DNA of 64,000 nucleotides, taken from positions 449,283,793-449,347,792 of the forward strand of contig NC_053037.3 of assembly GCF_002575655.3 (NCBI RefSeq). The letters are read 5' to 3'. Positions 20,409-29,566 of the stretch are shown here, in pieces. Numbering within the stretch: the stretch's first letter is position 1; the number at the start of each line of letters is the position of its first letter. Position numbers and translations under genes: made by a program. The notes below the pieces were generated by a model. That model was not told where the DNA came from, made no database searches, and saw nothing but the letters and a program-made list of their open reading frames with translations. The DNA is from Aegilops tauschii subsp. strangulata. Taxonomy: Eukaryota > Streptophyta > Magnoliopsida > Poales > Poaceae.

Positions 20409-20888
20409 GCGGTAGTACCGCTGAGCCAGCGGTACTACCGCTTGCAACACTAAGCGGTACTACCGCCCAAAAGCGCGGTACTACCGCTTGGTCCACAGCG
20501 GTACTACCGCGGAGGGAGGGCGGTACTACCGCACAGGAGCGGTACTACGGCCCCCCACAGCCGCGGCCAGTACCGTAAAACCCGACATGAAAAATGAGCC
20601 CTCGAATCGAGGCGGTACTAGCACGAGACCAGAGCGGTACTACGGCTTGGGGCCACCAGCGGTACTACTGCTCTGGAGCGGTACTACCGCGCCCAGAGCG
20701 GTACTACCGCTTGTGGCACCCAAGCGGTACTACCGCTCCGTCCCGCGGTACTACCGCTGGGACCAGAGATAGCACACACACGGAGCTACTAGCGGTACTA
20801 CTGCTCTGGGCGGTACTACCGCTCCGGAGCGGTACTACCGCTTGTACCACCCAAGCGGTACTACCGCTCTGGCCCGCGGTACTACCGC
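20409..20888. repeat. GCGGTACTACCGC array in the 5' LTR U3
   Basis: The same array as in the 3' LTR, with one extra motif near 20425 (GAGCCAGCGGTACTACCGC). The array is therefore the main site of length change between the LTRs. Confidence 0.9.
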
Positions 20889-21217
20889 TGGGACCAGAGA
20901 GGGCACAAAGAAAGGAGAATCCAAGCCCATCAACGAAACGGAAAGGCTCGGAGGGAGGGGTAAAGGAAGTGTACGTGATGATTCCGCCCTAGCCTTTCCA
21001 AAGCGGACCCCCTCTTGATAGTACGGTGATCCCTATGAAACTAGTCCACCAAACTAATCCGAAAGGACTACACCGTCTTCGCTTTAAGTTCCGAGGGGAG
21101 GATATCGTCTCGTGCCCAAAAGAATGAATCTCTGAAAAACACTCAACGCACACGATTAGTCCGCAAAAGCATTGTCATCAATCACCAAAACACCTTAGGG
21201 ATAAATATGCCCTTACA

Positions 21218-21295
21218 GCCGTGCGTGTGTGCGTTCATAGGGGTGAGTGTATGCGCGTGTATATGAGCGCTTGCGTCTGTACTGTGTAAAAAAAA
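21218..21295 (+). mobile_element. Retroposon tail, right part
   Basis: GTGTGTGCGTTCATAGGGGTGAG followed by a GT-rich stretch and an A-run (AAAAAAAAC) continues the retroposon 3' end split by the Copia insertion. The first five bases are the duplicated GCCGT. Confidence 0.5.
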
Positions 21296-21389
21296 CGTAA
21301 ATGCGTGTCAAAAAGAGACTAGACAGCATACTCAATATTGTGCACCTCGGAGAGGAAAACGATAGAACTACTACATATTTATTTACGGT

Positions 21390-21480
21390 GCAGATTCACT
21401 CATTTTGCTCCATATGTACTCCGTCTCGGTGTAGTCTAGTCACTTGTTGAAATCTCTAGAAGGGCAAATACTCCTTTCTG
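21390..21480. mobile_element. Degenerate Stowaway fragment
   Basis: GCAGATTCACTCATTTTGCTCC and AGTCACTTGTTGAAATCTCTAG match the internal half of the Stowaway at 7829-7995. Terminal repeats are decayed. Confidence 0.5.
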
Positions 21481-21559
21481 GTTTACAGGGCTATACTAGC
21501 AAGTAGTTGTACGTACTAGTACAATAGTGGGCTCACATAGCAATTTTGTCTCATGCAAG

Positions 21560-22400
21560 AGCCTGGCTATATGCGTGCTCCAATGTTCGCAACTGCAACG
21601 TTCGGTTTGCGCTTGGCTCTTCGCCTCTTCGAGAAGACGAACAATGATGTTACTACTACTGATTCTACAGTGTCGAATCCACTGCTGCATGTCCGTCCAC
21701 CGCGAGCGGGACGAATAGCTTGTTGTAGAAGTACTACTAAGCAAAAGCCTGTCCTCGTTTGCGAGCAACCGCGCGCATGGGTGAGGGAGAAGGCGTGTAG
21801 TAAAATCAAGCTTCTCCGCGTTGTATGAGTTGACGTGACACATCATAGCACTGGCCCCACATGCTTGCCTCTAAACTTGGCTGAAAGACCCGCAGTGTAC
21901 AATATATTTGCTGCAACCTCTAACATTTACCCACCACAAATTAAAATATATGTGGTCGTATGCATCGTTCTGATGCAGAGGCCGGGGAGTCCCCCCTTTT
22001 CGAAAAAAACAAATTAAAATATATATTCCTGTCTTGACCAGATGAGCGTGCAAACTACAATCACCAGGGTGTCAGGTAGGGCCAGAAGACTATTTTTTTA
22101 AAAAAAAAACTTCGAGACGGCCACATAGCATGGAGCCGACCCCAACGATTTTCAGCTTACAGGCACGGTACATGCTATCCTAGACTACTCTACACATGAA
22201 ACTGCCACACGAGCGTCCAGGCTGCACTTGGCTCTTCGCCTCTTCGAGAAGTCGAACAATGATGGAGTACTACTGCATTGGAGGAGTACTACAGTACGCT
22301 TCTGGCCATCTGACACCGGTTGAACTGCTGCATGTCCACCGCGTGCGGGAGGGAGAGCGTGTAGCGAAAGCTTCTCCTAGTCTTGCCAGCCACCACGCTC
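21560..22400. repeat. Diverged local duplication (21560-21830 and 22200-22400)
   Basis: The two segments share TTGGCTCTTCGCCTCTTCGAGAAG, ACAATGATG, then CTGCTGCATGTCC, CCACCGCG and GAGGGAGA...GCGTGTAG in the same order. Insertions and deletions lie between. Flanks show no coding frame I can support. Confidence 0.65.
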
Positions 22401-22849
22401 ATGGGCGAGGGAGGGACGCTCCTGCCTTTGCGTGTATGACAGGTGGGCCCGACAGGTGTGTGGCCAACCTCTCATACAGCCAAAGGCAGGTGCAGTTAAG
22501 TCCGCGAGGGAGAGGATAATCAGAGGCTCGGGCGCCATTAATGGAGTCCTTGGGAGAGAGGTGGACGGAAGATGGAGGTCAAAGGGCTCTCCTCCCGATA
22601 AGCACGCACAGGGGTCTGATCGCACGCCTCTCGTACTCAAATAGCTACCCTGCACGGCGCCTCCTTGCTAATAAAAAATGGGGACGCGTGGCGGCACGTA
22701 AATGGTACTAGTAGGTAGAACGCCCACGGTTTCAATAATACTTGTGTTTCTGATTGTAACATGACATCACTTGTTCCAAAATGACTTTGTTGATTGTTAA
22801 TGTGTGCGCCTTCGCAAATCGGACTGCAAATTTACCACAGCATGTTGGT
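22401..22849. other. GC-rich spacer, promoter-like but unassigned
   Basis: Mixed sequence with no supported gene. The phrase CTCATACAGCCAAAGGCAGGTG resembles, inverted, a nearby segment (CCTGCCTTTGCGTGTATGA at 22421), a weak inverted repeat. Confidence 0.3.
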
Positions 22850-24835
22850 GCCATGTCATGGCACCAAGCCAAGTTTCATTATTTTTATGCGTGTTTTGGA
22901 TTTACAGGAATTAAAAAACTAAGTTTCTCAATGTTTCCAACCCAGCCACGACGCCCAGAATTTTGAATTTCATTCCCATTTCTTGCATGGAACCTAGAAA
23001 TTTACCCGAGGACACACATGTGATTTTTCAACCAACTTTGGTGCACTGGAACATGTGCTTGTATTTCAAATTTGAATTATGCACACAAAGGTGACACGTT
23101 CCCTACCAGAACCACGAGCCTTCTTGAGAGAAGCTGCGATTTGCAAGAAGCTTATACCAAAATTTGTTCCTATTCGGCCAATTTTTTACCATGGCATGGT
23201 ACTACCATGACATGACACCATGCCAAGTTTCATGATTTTAAAACCAAGTTTCTCAATGTTCTCGACCGAGCCACAATGCCCAGATGTTTGAATTTTATTC
23301 TCATTTTTTGCATGGGACCTACTCCCTCCTTCCATCTATATAGGGCCTAATGTGTTTTTCAAGACAGCCTTTGACTATTGACAAGATTAATAGGACATGA
23401 GATGTATACTATGAAAATTATATTATTGGAAGCTCCTTTGACATACAAATTTGAAGGTATGCTTTGTGTAAGTTGCATGTCATATATTATTGCTCTAACG
23501 TTTGGTCAAAGTTAGCCTCGAAAAACGCATTAGGACCTATATAGATGGAAGGAGGGAGTAGAAATTCACCCGAGGACACAAATGTGATTTTTCAACCAAC
23601 TTTGGTGCATGGGAGCATGTGCTTGTAGTTCAAATTTGAATTATGCACACTAAATGACCAAAAACTCAATTAATGTGTAAATAAGGCCAAACGAAGCCGG
23701 AATAATTCCAAAATTTAATAGGGCACTCATGTAGTTCTATGTTGCCTTTGTAAATAAACTCAAGGGGGGCAACGTATATCGTTTCGCACTCAAAGGTGGC
23801 ACGTTCCCTCTCAGAACCACGAGCCTTCTTGAGAGAAGCTTCTGTTTGCAAGAAGCTTGTACCAAAATCTGTTCCTATTCGGCCAATTTTTTTACCACAA
23901 CATGGTAGTACCATGACATGACATCCATGCCAAGTTTCATGATTTTCAGACGTGTTTTGGATTTACAAGAATTTTAAAACCAAGTTTCTCAATGTTCTCG
24001 GCCGAGCCACGATGCCCAGATGTTTTAATTTTATTCTCATTTCTTGCATGGGACCTAGAAATTCACCTGAGGACACAAATGTGATTTTTCAACCAACTTT
24101 GGTGCACGAGAGCATGTGCTTGTAGTTCAAATTTGACTTATGCACATTAAATGACCAGAAACTCAATTAATGTATAAAAAACGACAAACGAACCCGGAAT
24201 AATTCCAAAATTTAAAAGGGCACTAATGTAGTTCTATGTTGCCTTTGTTAAGAAACTCAAGGGGGGCAGCGTATATCGTTTCACACTCGAAGGTGGCACG
24301 TTCCCTCTTAGAACCACGAGCTTCCAAATCGGCCCAATTTTTTACCACAACATGTTAGTGCCATGACATGACACCATGCCAAGTTTCATGATTTCCAGGA
24401 GAGTTTTGGATTTACATGAATTTAAAATCAAAGTTTCTCGATGTTCTCGGCCGAGTCATGACGCCCAGATATTTGAATTTCATTCTCATTTCTTCCATGG
24501 GACCATGAAATTCAACCAAGGACACACATGTGATTTTTCAACCCACTTTGGTGCACTGGAGCATGTGCATGCAATTCATATTTAGATTATGCACATTAAA
24601 AGTCCAGAAACTCAATTAATGTATAAAAAGGCCGAATGAACCCGAAATAATTCCAAAATTTAACAGGGCACTCATATAGTTCTATGTTGCCTCTGTAAAT
24701 AAAATCAGGGGGGAGGCAGCGTATATCGTTTCGCACACAAAGGTGATACGTTCCCTCTCGGAACCACAAGGCTTGTTGAGAGAATCTCTGGTTTTGCAAG
24801 AGGCTTATACCAAAACTTGTCCCAATTCAGCCAAA
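22850..24835. repeat. Satellite-like tandem array, about 460-bp units, four copies
   Basis: The landmark GCCAAGTTTCAT recurs at 22868, 23222, 23929 and 24378, each time followed in order by AAGTTTCTCAATGTT, CGCCCAGA, TTCAACCAACTTTGGTGCA and, in most units, CTCAATTAATGTATAAA and GGCAGCGTATATCGTTTCG. Unit 1 is short (354 bp; it lacks about 110 bp). Unit 2 is 707 bp because of a 237-bp MITE, giving 468 bp without it. Unit 3 is 449 bp. The units have diverged by substitutions and small indels, so the array is old. It does not obviously match the classic Triticeae 120-, 340- or 380-bp satellites that I remember. Confidence 0.85.
23322..23558. mobile_element. Stowaway-like MITE inside the tandem array
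   Basis: A 237-bp element with termini CTCCCTCCTTCCATCTATAT and ATATAGATGGAAGGAGGGAG, flanked by TA on both sides (23320-23321 and 23559-23560). It sits inside unit 2 of the array and post-dates it. Confidence 0.93.
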
Positions 24836-25797
24836 AATTATACGTATGAAAACACGGTTTAGATTATCCCAAACATCTCGCTACCTAGACCAATAATGTA
24901 CTATGATTTGAATTCAACATAAAATGGAGACAAATATTTGAATTGGAGAGCGTATGGTACATGTAGTTCATAGTGAAATATGATTACTGCTATATGTATG
25001 TTTTTTGTTATCAAGATAATATTTAAATTATTGTATAACTTGACAACAATCGTATTCAAATAAGGAAAATTGATTCAAATTTAGTCCATATGGTAGATGA
25101 CAATATATATGTTCACATGGTGGAGTAAAATGTTCATATATGATGGAAGATCAAAATGTACGACTACATCAATTATAAACCGCAAGGTCACCTAACGATA
25201 TATTCGAATTCAATATAACGTGGATTCAAAAATTGAAATTCGAGATCATGGCATCTGTAATCATATAAAAAGGGACATTACTCTTTCTTTGGTGGGAATT
25301 GATTTGTTTTTTGTTGTTGTTGAGGGAAGTGCGAATCGATTTGGTACTGTGCAGGGTAATCTTGTTCTCTTGATTTTTTTTACATTTTTCTTGTAGTTTT
25401 TTCAATGGCATCTATAGCAATATAGTAAAAGGGGACATGACTCTCTTGTGTCTTGTATGAATTGTTTTTTTACATGTTAAGTTTGTTCTGCCGAACGAGG
25501 AATCCGCACCTTGTTATCCCGAAATTTTCAAGCTCGAGTATCTTTTGTTTCACCTGCTTTGAAACTCCCGCTTCTTCAACCCGCGCCACGCCTTGTTATC
25601 CCGAAATTTGGACGCGCGCGAGAACTCCCTCCTCATCCGAAATTGCTCCCGCAGCCCAGACACGCGAAATCCCCCTTCTACCCCTCAGTCGGAAATGAAG
25701 CTCCACGTCGCGGTGTCAAAACCGGTGGGGGTACGCTGGTAACTTACCCTACATTTCTGACAAGCGCATCCCTAAGCTTGGCTCCCCCCTCCCCCTT
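24836..25797. other. AT-rich DNA leading into a promoter-like region
   Basis: 24836-25490 is AT-rich with one diverged direct repeat (ATGGCATCTGTAATCATAT near 25248 and ATGGCATCTATAGCAATAT near 25405). 25490-25797 turns GC- and CT-rich and, across the Gypsy insertion, joins 38840 onward. It is probably the upstream region and 5' leader of the gene that starts near 38886. No TATA box is certain. Confidence 0.4.
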
Positions 25798-26317
25798 TGT
25801 TGAGGATATAGACCTTAGAGTCACCCGCCAGGAGGGGCGGGGTTACTCGTATGGTCATTGCCAGAAGCCTGGCGCTAAGCTTGAAGACGGTGGGCCAAAG
25901 ATGGGCTTAAGACCCGGATATGGCTTAAGGCCCGTAGTTGCAATCACTGTTATGGTAGAACTTGTAGTGTAAGGCAAGAATAGTTGAGAGTCCGAGCCGG
26001 ACACTCTTATGAGCCGGCCGGGACTCTGAGAGCTGCAGGGCGTCAGCCTCCCTATATAAAGGGACGACCCGGCAGCGGTTTAAGGCAGAGAACAATCTCA
26101 TCGAGAGCCGGGCATAACAGTTTAGCTCCCTGGTGATCGTAACCCTAATCAATACCACCTCAAACTGGACGTAGGCTTTTACCTTCACCGTAAGGGGCCG
26201 AACCAGTATAAACCCTCGTGTTCCTTGTCCCGCATTAACCCCTTCAAGCTTCCTAGCTGCGATGGCTCCACGACTAAGTCCTAACTCAAGGACATCTGCC
26301 GTGACAATTCCACGACA
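25798..26317 (+). mobile_element. 5' LTR of the Gypsy element
   Basis: 520 bp, TG...CA, identical in length to the 3' LTR. The TATA box is at 26053. Confidence 0.95.
26053..26060 (+). promoter_or_regulatory. TATA box in the 5' LTR
   Basis: TATATAAA in CCTCCCTATATAAAGGG. It would start genomic RNA near 26085-26090. Confidence 0.7.
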
Positions 26318-26319
26318 GT

Positions 26320-26337
26320 TGGCACCCACCGTGGGGC
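26320..26337 (+). promoter_or_regulatory. Primer binding site
   Basis: TGGCACCCACCGTGGGGC, two bases after the 5' LTR. This is a common Gypsy-type site; I have not matched it to a tRNA. Confidence 0.7.
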
Positions 26338-26818
26338 CAGCGCACGGTGGATTTGAGTTCTTGAAGGGAAGCTTCGAAGGGCTCAAGGGATACGCTGTGG
26401 GACGGATGACCAAGAGTCATCGCGGCAAGCTCTACATCGACGATGCAAACTAGGGCCCCGACGCCGGCTCAATTGAGTACGGGTACTGGGTCCCCTTCGG
26501 CGGAATTCATGTTTTCATTGGAAAGATTGGTGAGCCGGGCCCTGAGCCGGGTCTCTGTGCCGATCTCGTCGAGATGGCTCAGCGTGCACGACCCGCCCGG
26601 GCCCGGCCTGCCTTAAGGCATGCTTTTGTGGGATGTATCTATGGAGGGCCCTCTGATCGATCTGGATCTGGTGATGAGGCGGCCGCCGGCTCTGACGGCG
26701 AGTCGTCCACCGACGAGTCAAACTCGTTGTATCAACTTCAAGATGGCAGGCTCATGGGTTGTTCCGATGGTGACAGTATTCCGGACCCGTTGAGCCGCCA
26801 AGTCAGGTTGGAGTCTTT
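26338..26818 (+). other. 5' internal leader, with a possible frameshifted gag start
   Basis: A different frame, open from ATG 26574, reads acidic, protein-like sequence (SGSGDEAAAGSDGESS) up to about 26800, where the gag frame takes over at ATG 26819. Gag may therefore originally have begun at 26574, with a later frame change near 26800. Confidence 0.45.
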
Positions 26819-29566
26819 ATGGCCGGTGCACAGTCTGTTCAGAACCCCGCTGCTGGAGCGGGAAACCCGGTGCCCTCGCCGGCTCAGGTACTAATGGATC
26901 TCACGGACAAGATGACGGCTCTGTTAACCGCCACGGTTGACCCGGCAGATCAAGCTCAGCATGATGCGGAGGTGGCGCAGTTAAAATTGGATCTAGTAAA
27001 AGCTATGGAGGATCTGGCAGCAGAAAGGATCAGGATGGCTGCGGAAAGGGCGGCTCTCGACGCCCAAACCCAGTTGATTCAAGCGCAGTCCTTCCGGCTC
27101 ACGATGGATCAAAACGCGTCCAATGAGGTCCTGAGAAGGAGGCATCAAAAGGCCCAATCCCGACTCCCTCTGGTTTACGATCCACGAAACCTCTTCAACA
27201 CGCCGGGTGCAGGATCTAGTAACCCGCCAGGGGTCATAGTGCCCGGGTCTGGGTCCCCTATTCAGCCACAAGTGATGGGGCCTCCCCAGGTGCCCCCAGC
27301 CCCGCCTCAGTACGTGCCAATACCCCCGGGTCATTATAATAACCCGCTGGAGAACATGGTCGCCACGGCGGCACGGCTGGCGGCTCTCCCGGTTGACGGC
27401 GACTCTTCGACGGCTATTGAAACCCGTCGGGTCAGGGAACTCCTTCAGACAGCACTGGCGCAGCAAGAGGCGTATTCCTACAGCCGAGACAGGATCCACT
27501 CGACCCCTCGTCCAGGCCGGAGCCCGAGTTACAGCAGACACATGGTCTCAGCGACCGGTTCAAGTAACGTCCGACGCCATGACCCGCCCCCTGGCCATGG
27601 CCCGGTTCATAACGGAGCCTTTCACGCAGCAGACCAGGACAGGGCGCGGCAAGAGGCGGAGCAGGGGCCTCAATTGACGGCTTACCAGACCCCCCCGGCT
27701 TATCCGACGACTTCCCTCGACGTGGGTATCCCTACCAGGACTGGGGGTGTCCCTTGTTTAGTACCAGCTATCCGCAATGAGCGTCTACCCAAGGACTTCA
27801 AAGGCCCTAGGAAGGTGCCTAATTACACAGCAGACTTACAGCCTGCAACCTGGATCGAGAGTTATGAGATGGCTATGGAGCTGCTGGAGGTCAGTGAGGC
27901 GGCCATTGCTAAGTATTTCACCATGATGTTAGATGGGACTGCCCGCACTTGGTTGAAAGGGCTACCACCGAATTCCATTGGGTCTTGGGCTGAGCTGAAA
28001 GCCCGGTTCATCCAAAACTTCAAGGATACCTGTAGGCAACCTATGTCAATTGTGGATTTAACTAACTGCAAGCAGCAGGAGGGTGAGTCTACGACACATT
28101 GGGTTCGCCGGGTTAAGGAGATAATACATTCCTCGGATAAAATGGATGCCGGCTCTGCAGTCTTAATGTTGGAGCATAATTGTCGTTTTGTGCCCCTAAA
28201 GATGAAGCTCGGGCGGCTTAAGCGCAACTGCAATGATATGGGCACACTGATGGCGGCTCTTGTCAAGTACGCCGATTCTGATGGTACGAAGGACCCCGCT
28301 TCAGATGATGAAAGGACAGGGAAGGGAAAGAAGAAAGACAATGGCAAGGGTCCTCAGCATAACCCGGGGAACCAAGGAGGAGGCAAGCGCAAGGCCGACG
28401 GCAGCCTAGAGTTTGTGGCCAACGCCAGCTCACAAGGGAATAACCAGCGACGTAAGGGGAGGCCCCCTCCCCGAGGCGGCGGGTCAGGCCCGACGCTGGA
28501 GCAGCTGTTGAATGAGCCTTGTCCAAGGCATGGCTCTAGAGAGAAGCCAGCGACTCATCTATGGAAGGACTGTGCAATCATGAAGGCCTTTAAGAATTAC
28601 AATGGCCCGGGCGGCGGCTCAGGCGCCGGCGGTTTTCATGGCCCGGGCGGCGGCTCAAATTCCAATCCTCCGAACGGTCAAGGGGGCTTTAACCAGCAGT
28701 CTGGCCAGAGTCACCAACAGCAGCAGGGGGGTTATCAGACCAATCCCAAGCAGCATAGCGGTGGACAGTACCATGTATTCACCACCAGTCTGTGTAAGCG
28801 AGACCAGAAGCTTCATAAGAGGGTCGTGAATGCTGTCGAGCCGGCGGTTCCACGCTACTTGCGGTGGTCTGAGCAGCCTATAGTGTGGAGTAGAGAGGAT
28901 CACCCACCCCGGGTAGACAATCCGGGTCACTTGGCCTTAGTGGTGGCTCCTCGGGTGGGAGGATATAAGTTCACTAAGGTGCTCATGGATGGAGGCAGCA
29001 GCATCAACATCCTCTATTATGAGACTTTTCGCCGTATGGGATTGACTGATAAGAACCTCAGCCAGTCAAACACTATCTTCCATGGTGTGGTACCTGGTAA
29101 GTCGGCTTATCCAGTCGGCAAGACTGAGTTGGAAGTGGCCTTCGGAGATGAAAACAACTACAGGGTGGAAAAGTTGACCTTTGAGGTGGTCAAGATAAGA
29201 AGTCCGTATCATGCCATATTTGGGCGGCCGGTTTACGCCAAGTTCATGGCACGGCCGTGTTACGTATATTTACAGCTCAAGATGCCGGGTCATAATGGGA
29301 CCATTACGGTTCACGGCAGCCGGAAGGTGGCCTTGGAATGTGAGGAAGGCGATGCAGCTTATGCAGAATCCGTTTGTGCAACAGAGGAGTTGAAGTTTTA
29401 CAAAGACAACGTTGACCCAAAAGATATGACCTCTCTGAAAAAGCCGACTACGAAGCATGAGCCGAGAATGAAATTTAAGTCGGCTGATGAGACTAAACTT
29501 GTTGATTTCGTTCCAGGAGATTCATCTCAGCAATTCAGCATCAATGCCAATCTGGATCCAAAATAG
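26819..29566 (+). CDS. gag: Gypsy gag and aspartic protease
   Basis: 915 codons. The N-terminal third has a coiled-coil-like stretch (residues about 40-90, LAAERIRMAAERAALDAQ) and a Pro/Gly-rich region. The capsid (retrotransposon gag) domain is around residues 330-470 (WIESYEMAMELLEV, TARTWLKGLPPNSIGSW). A Gly/Gln-rich linker with a Cys/His cluster (CPRHGSREKPATHLWKDC) follows. The protease is near residues 700-830, with catalytic LMDGGSSINIL at about 721 and IFGRPVYAKF later. It ends in TAG at 29564-29566 directly before sequence that continues in frame as RT, so this is an internal stop in a once-continuous gag-pol. Stop read-through is possible but unproven. Confidence 0.9.
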   Translation: MAGAQSVQNPAAGAGNPVPSPAQVLMDLTDKMTALLTATVDPADQAQHDAEVAQLKLDLVKAMEDLAAERIRMAAERAALDAQTQLIQAQSFRLTMDQNASNEVLRRRHQKAQSRLPLVYDPRNLFNTPGAGSSNPPGVIVPGSGSPIQPQVMGPPQVPPAPPQYVPIPPGHYNNPLENMVATAARLAALPVDGDSSTAIETRRVRELLQTALAQQEAYSYSRDRIHSTPRPGRSPSYSRHMVSATGSSNVRRHDPPPGHGPVHNGAFHAADQDRARQEAEQGPQLTAYQTPPAYPTTSLDVGIPTRTGGVPCLVPAIRNERLPKDFKGPRKVPNYTADLQPATWIESYEMAMELLEVSEAAIAKYFTMMLDGTARTWLKGLPPNSIGSWAELKARFIQNFKDTCRQPMSIVDLTNCKQQEGESTTHWVRRVKEIIHSSDKMDAGSAVLMLEHNCRFVPLKMKLGRLKRNCNDMGTLMAALVKYADSDGTKDPASDDERTGKGKKKDNGKGPQHNPGNQGGGKRKADGSLEFVANASSQGNNQRRKGRPPPRGGGSGPTLEQLLNEPCPRHGSREKPATHLWKDCAIMKAFKNYNGPGGGSGAGGFHGPGGGSNSNPPNGQGGFNQQSGQSHQQQQGGYQTNPKQHSGGQYHVFTTSLCKRDQKLHKRVVNAVEPAVPRYLRWSEQPIVWSREDHPPRVDNPGHLALVVAPRVGGYKFTKVLMDGGSSINILYYETFRRMGLTDKNLSQSNTIFHGVVPGKSAYPVGKTELEVAFGDENNYRVEKLTFEVVKIRSPYHAIFGRPVYAKFMARPCYVYLQLKMPGHNGTITVHGSRKVALECEEGDAAYAESVCATEELKFYKDNVDPKDMTSLKKPTTKHEPRMKFKSADETKLVDFVPGDSSQQFSINANLDPK

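Larger units (their letters stand above)
8974..21217 (-). mobile_element. Complete Copia LTR retrotransposon (SIRE/Maximus type)
   Basis: Two LTRs (8974-10550 and 19625-21217) bound the element, which lies on the minus strand. LTRs begin TGTAAGGGCATATTTATCCC and end TTTCA. The 5-bp target duplication GCCGT is at 8969-8973 and 21218-21222. The primer site TGGTATCAGAGC and polypurine tract AAAAAGGGGGAG are next to the LTRs. The order is 5' LTR, gag, protease-integrase-RT-RNase H (Copia order), a third ORF, 3' LTR. A third ORF after pol is a SIRE-lineage trait. By eye the LTRs differ at about ten substitutions plus a small indel, under 1%, so insertion is recent (a few hundred thousand years at the usual 1.3e-8 rate). 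Coding is damaged at the gag-pol border, so autonomy is doubtful. Confidence 0.95.
19625..21217 (-). mobile_element. 5' LTR of the Copia element
   Basis: A 1593-bp LTR, TG...CA, nearly identical to the copy at 8974-10550. It carries the promoter for the genomic RNA. Confidence 0.95.

Noticed and set aside
25511..25972. 153-codon ORF crossing into the Gypsy LTR
   Set aside because: Crosses the LTR boundary at 25798 and has no recognisable domain.
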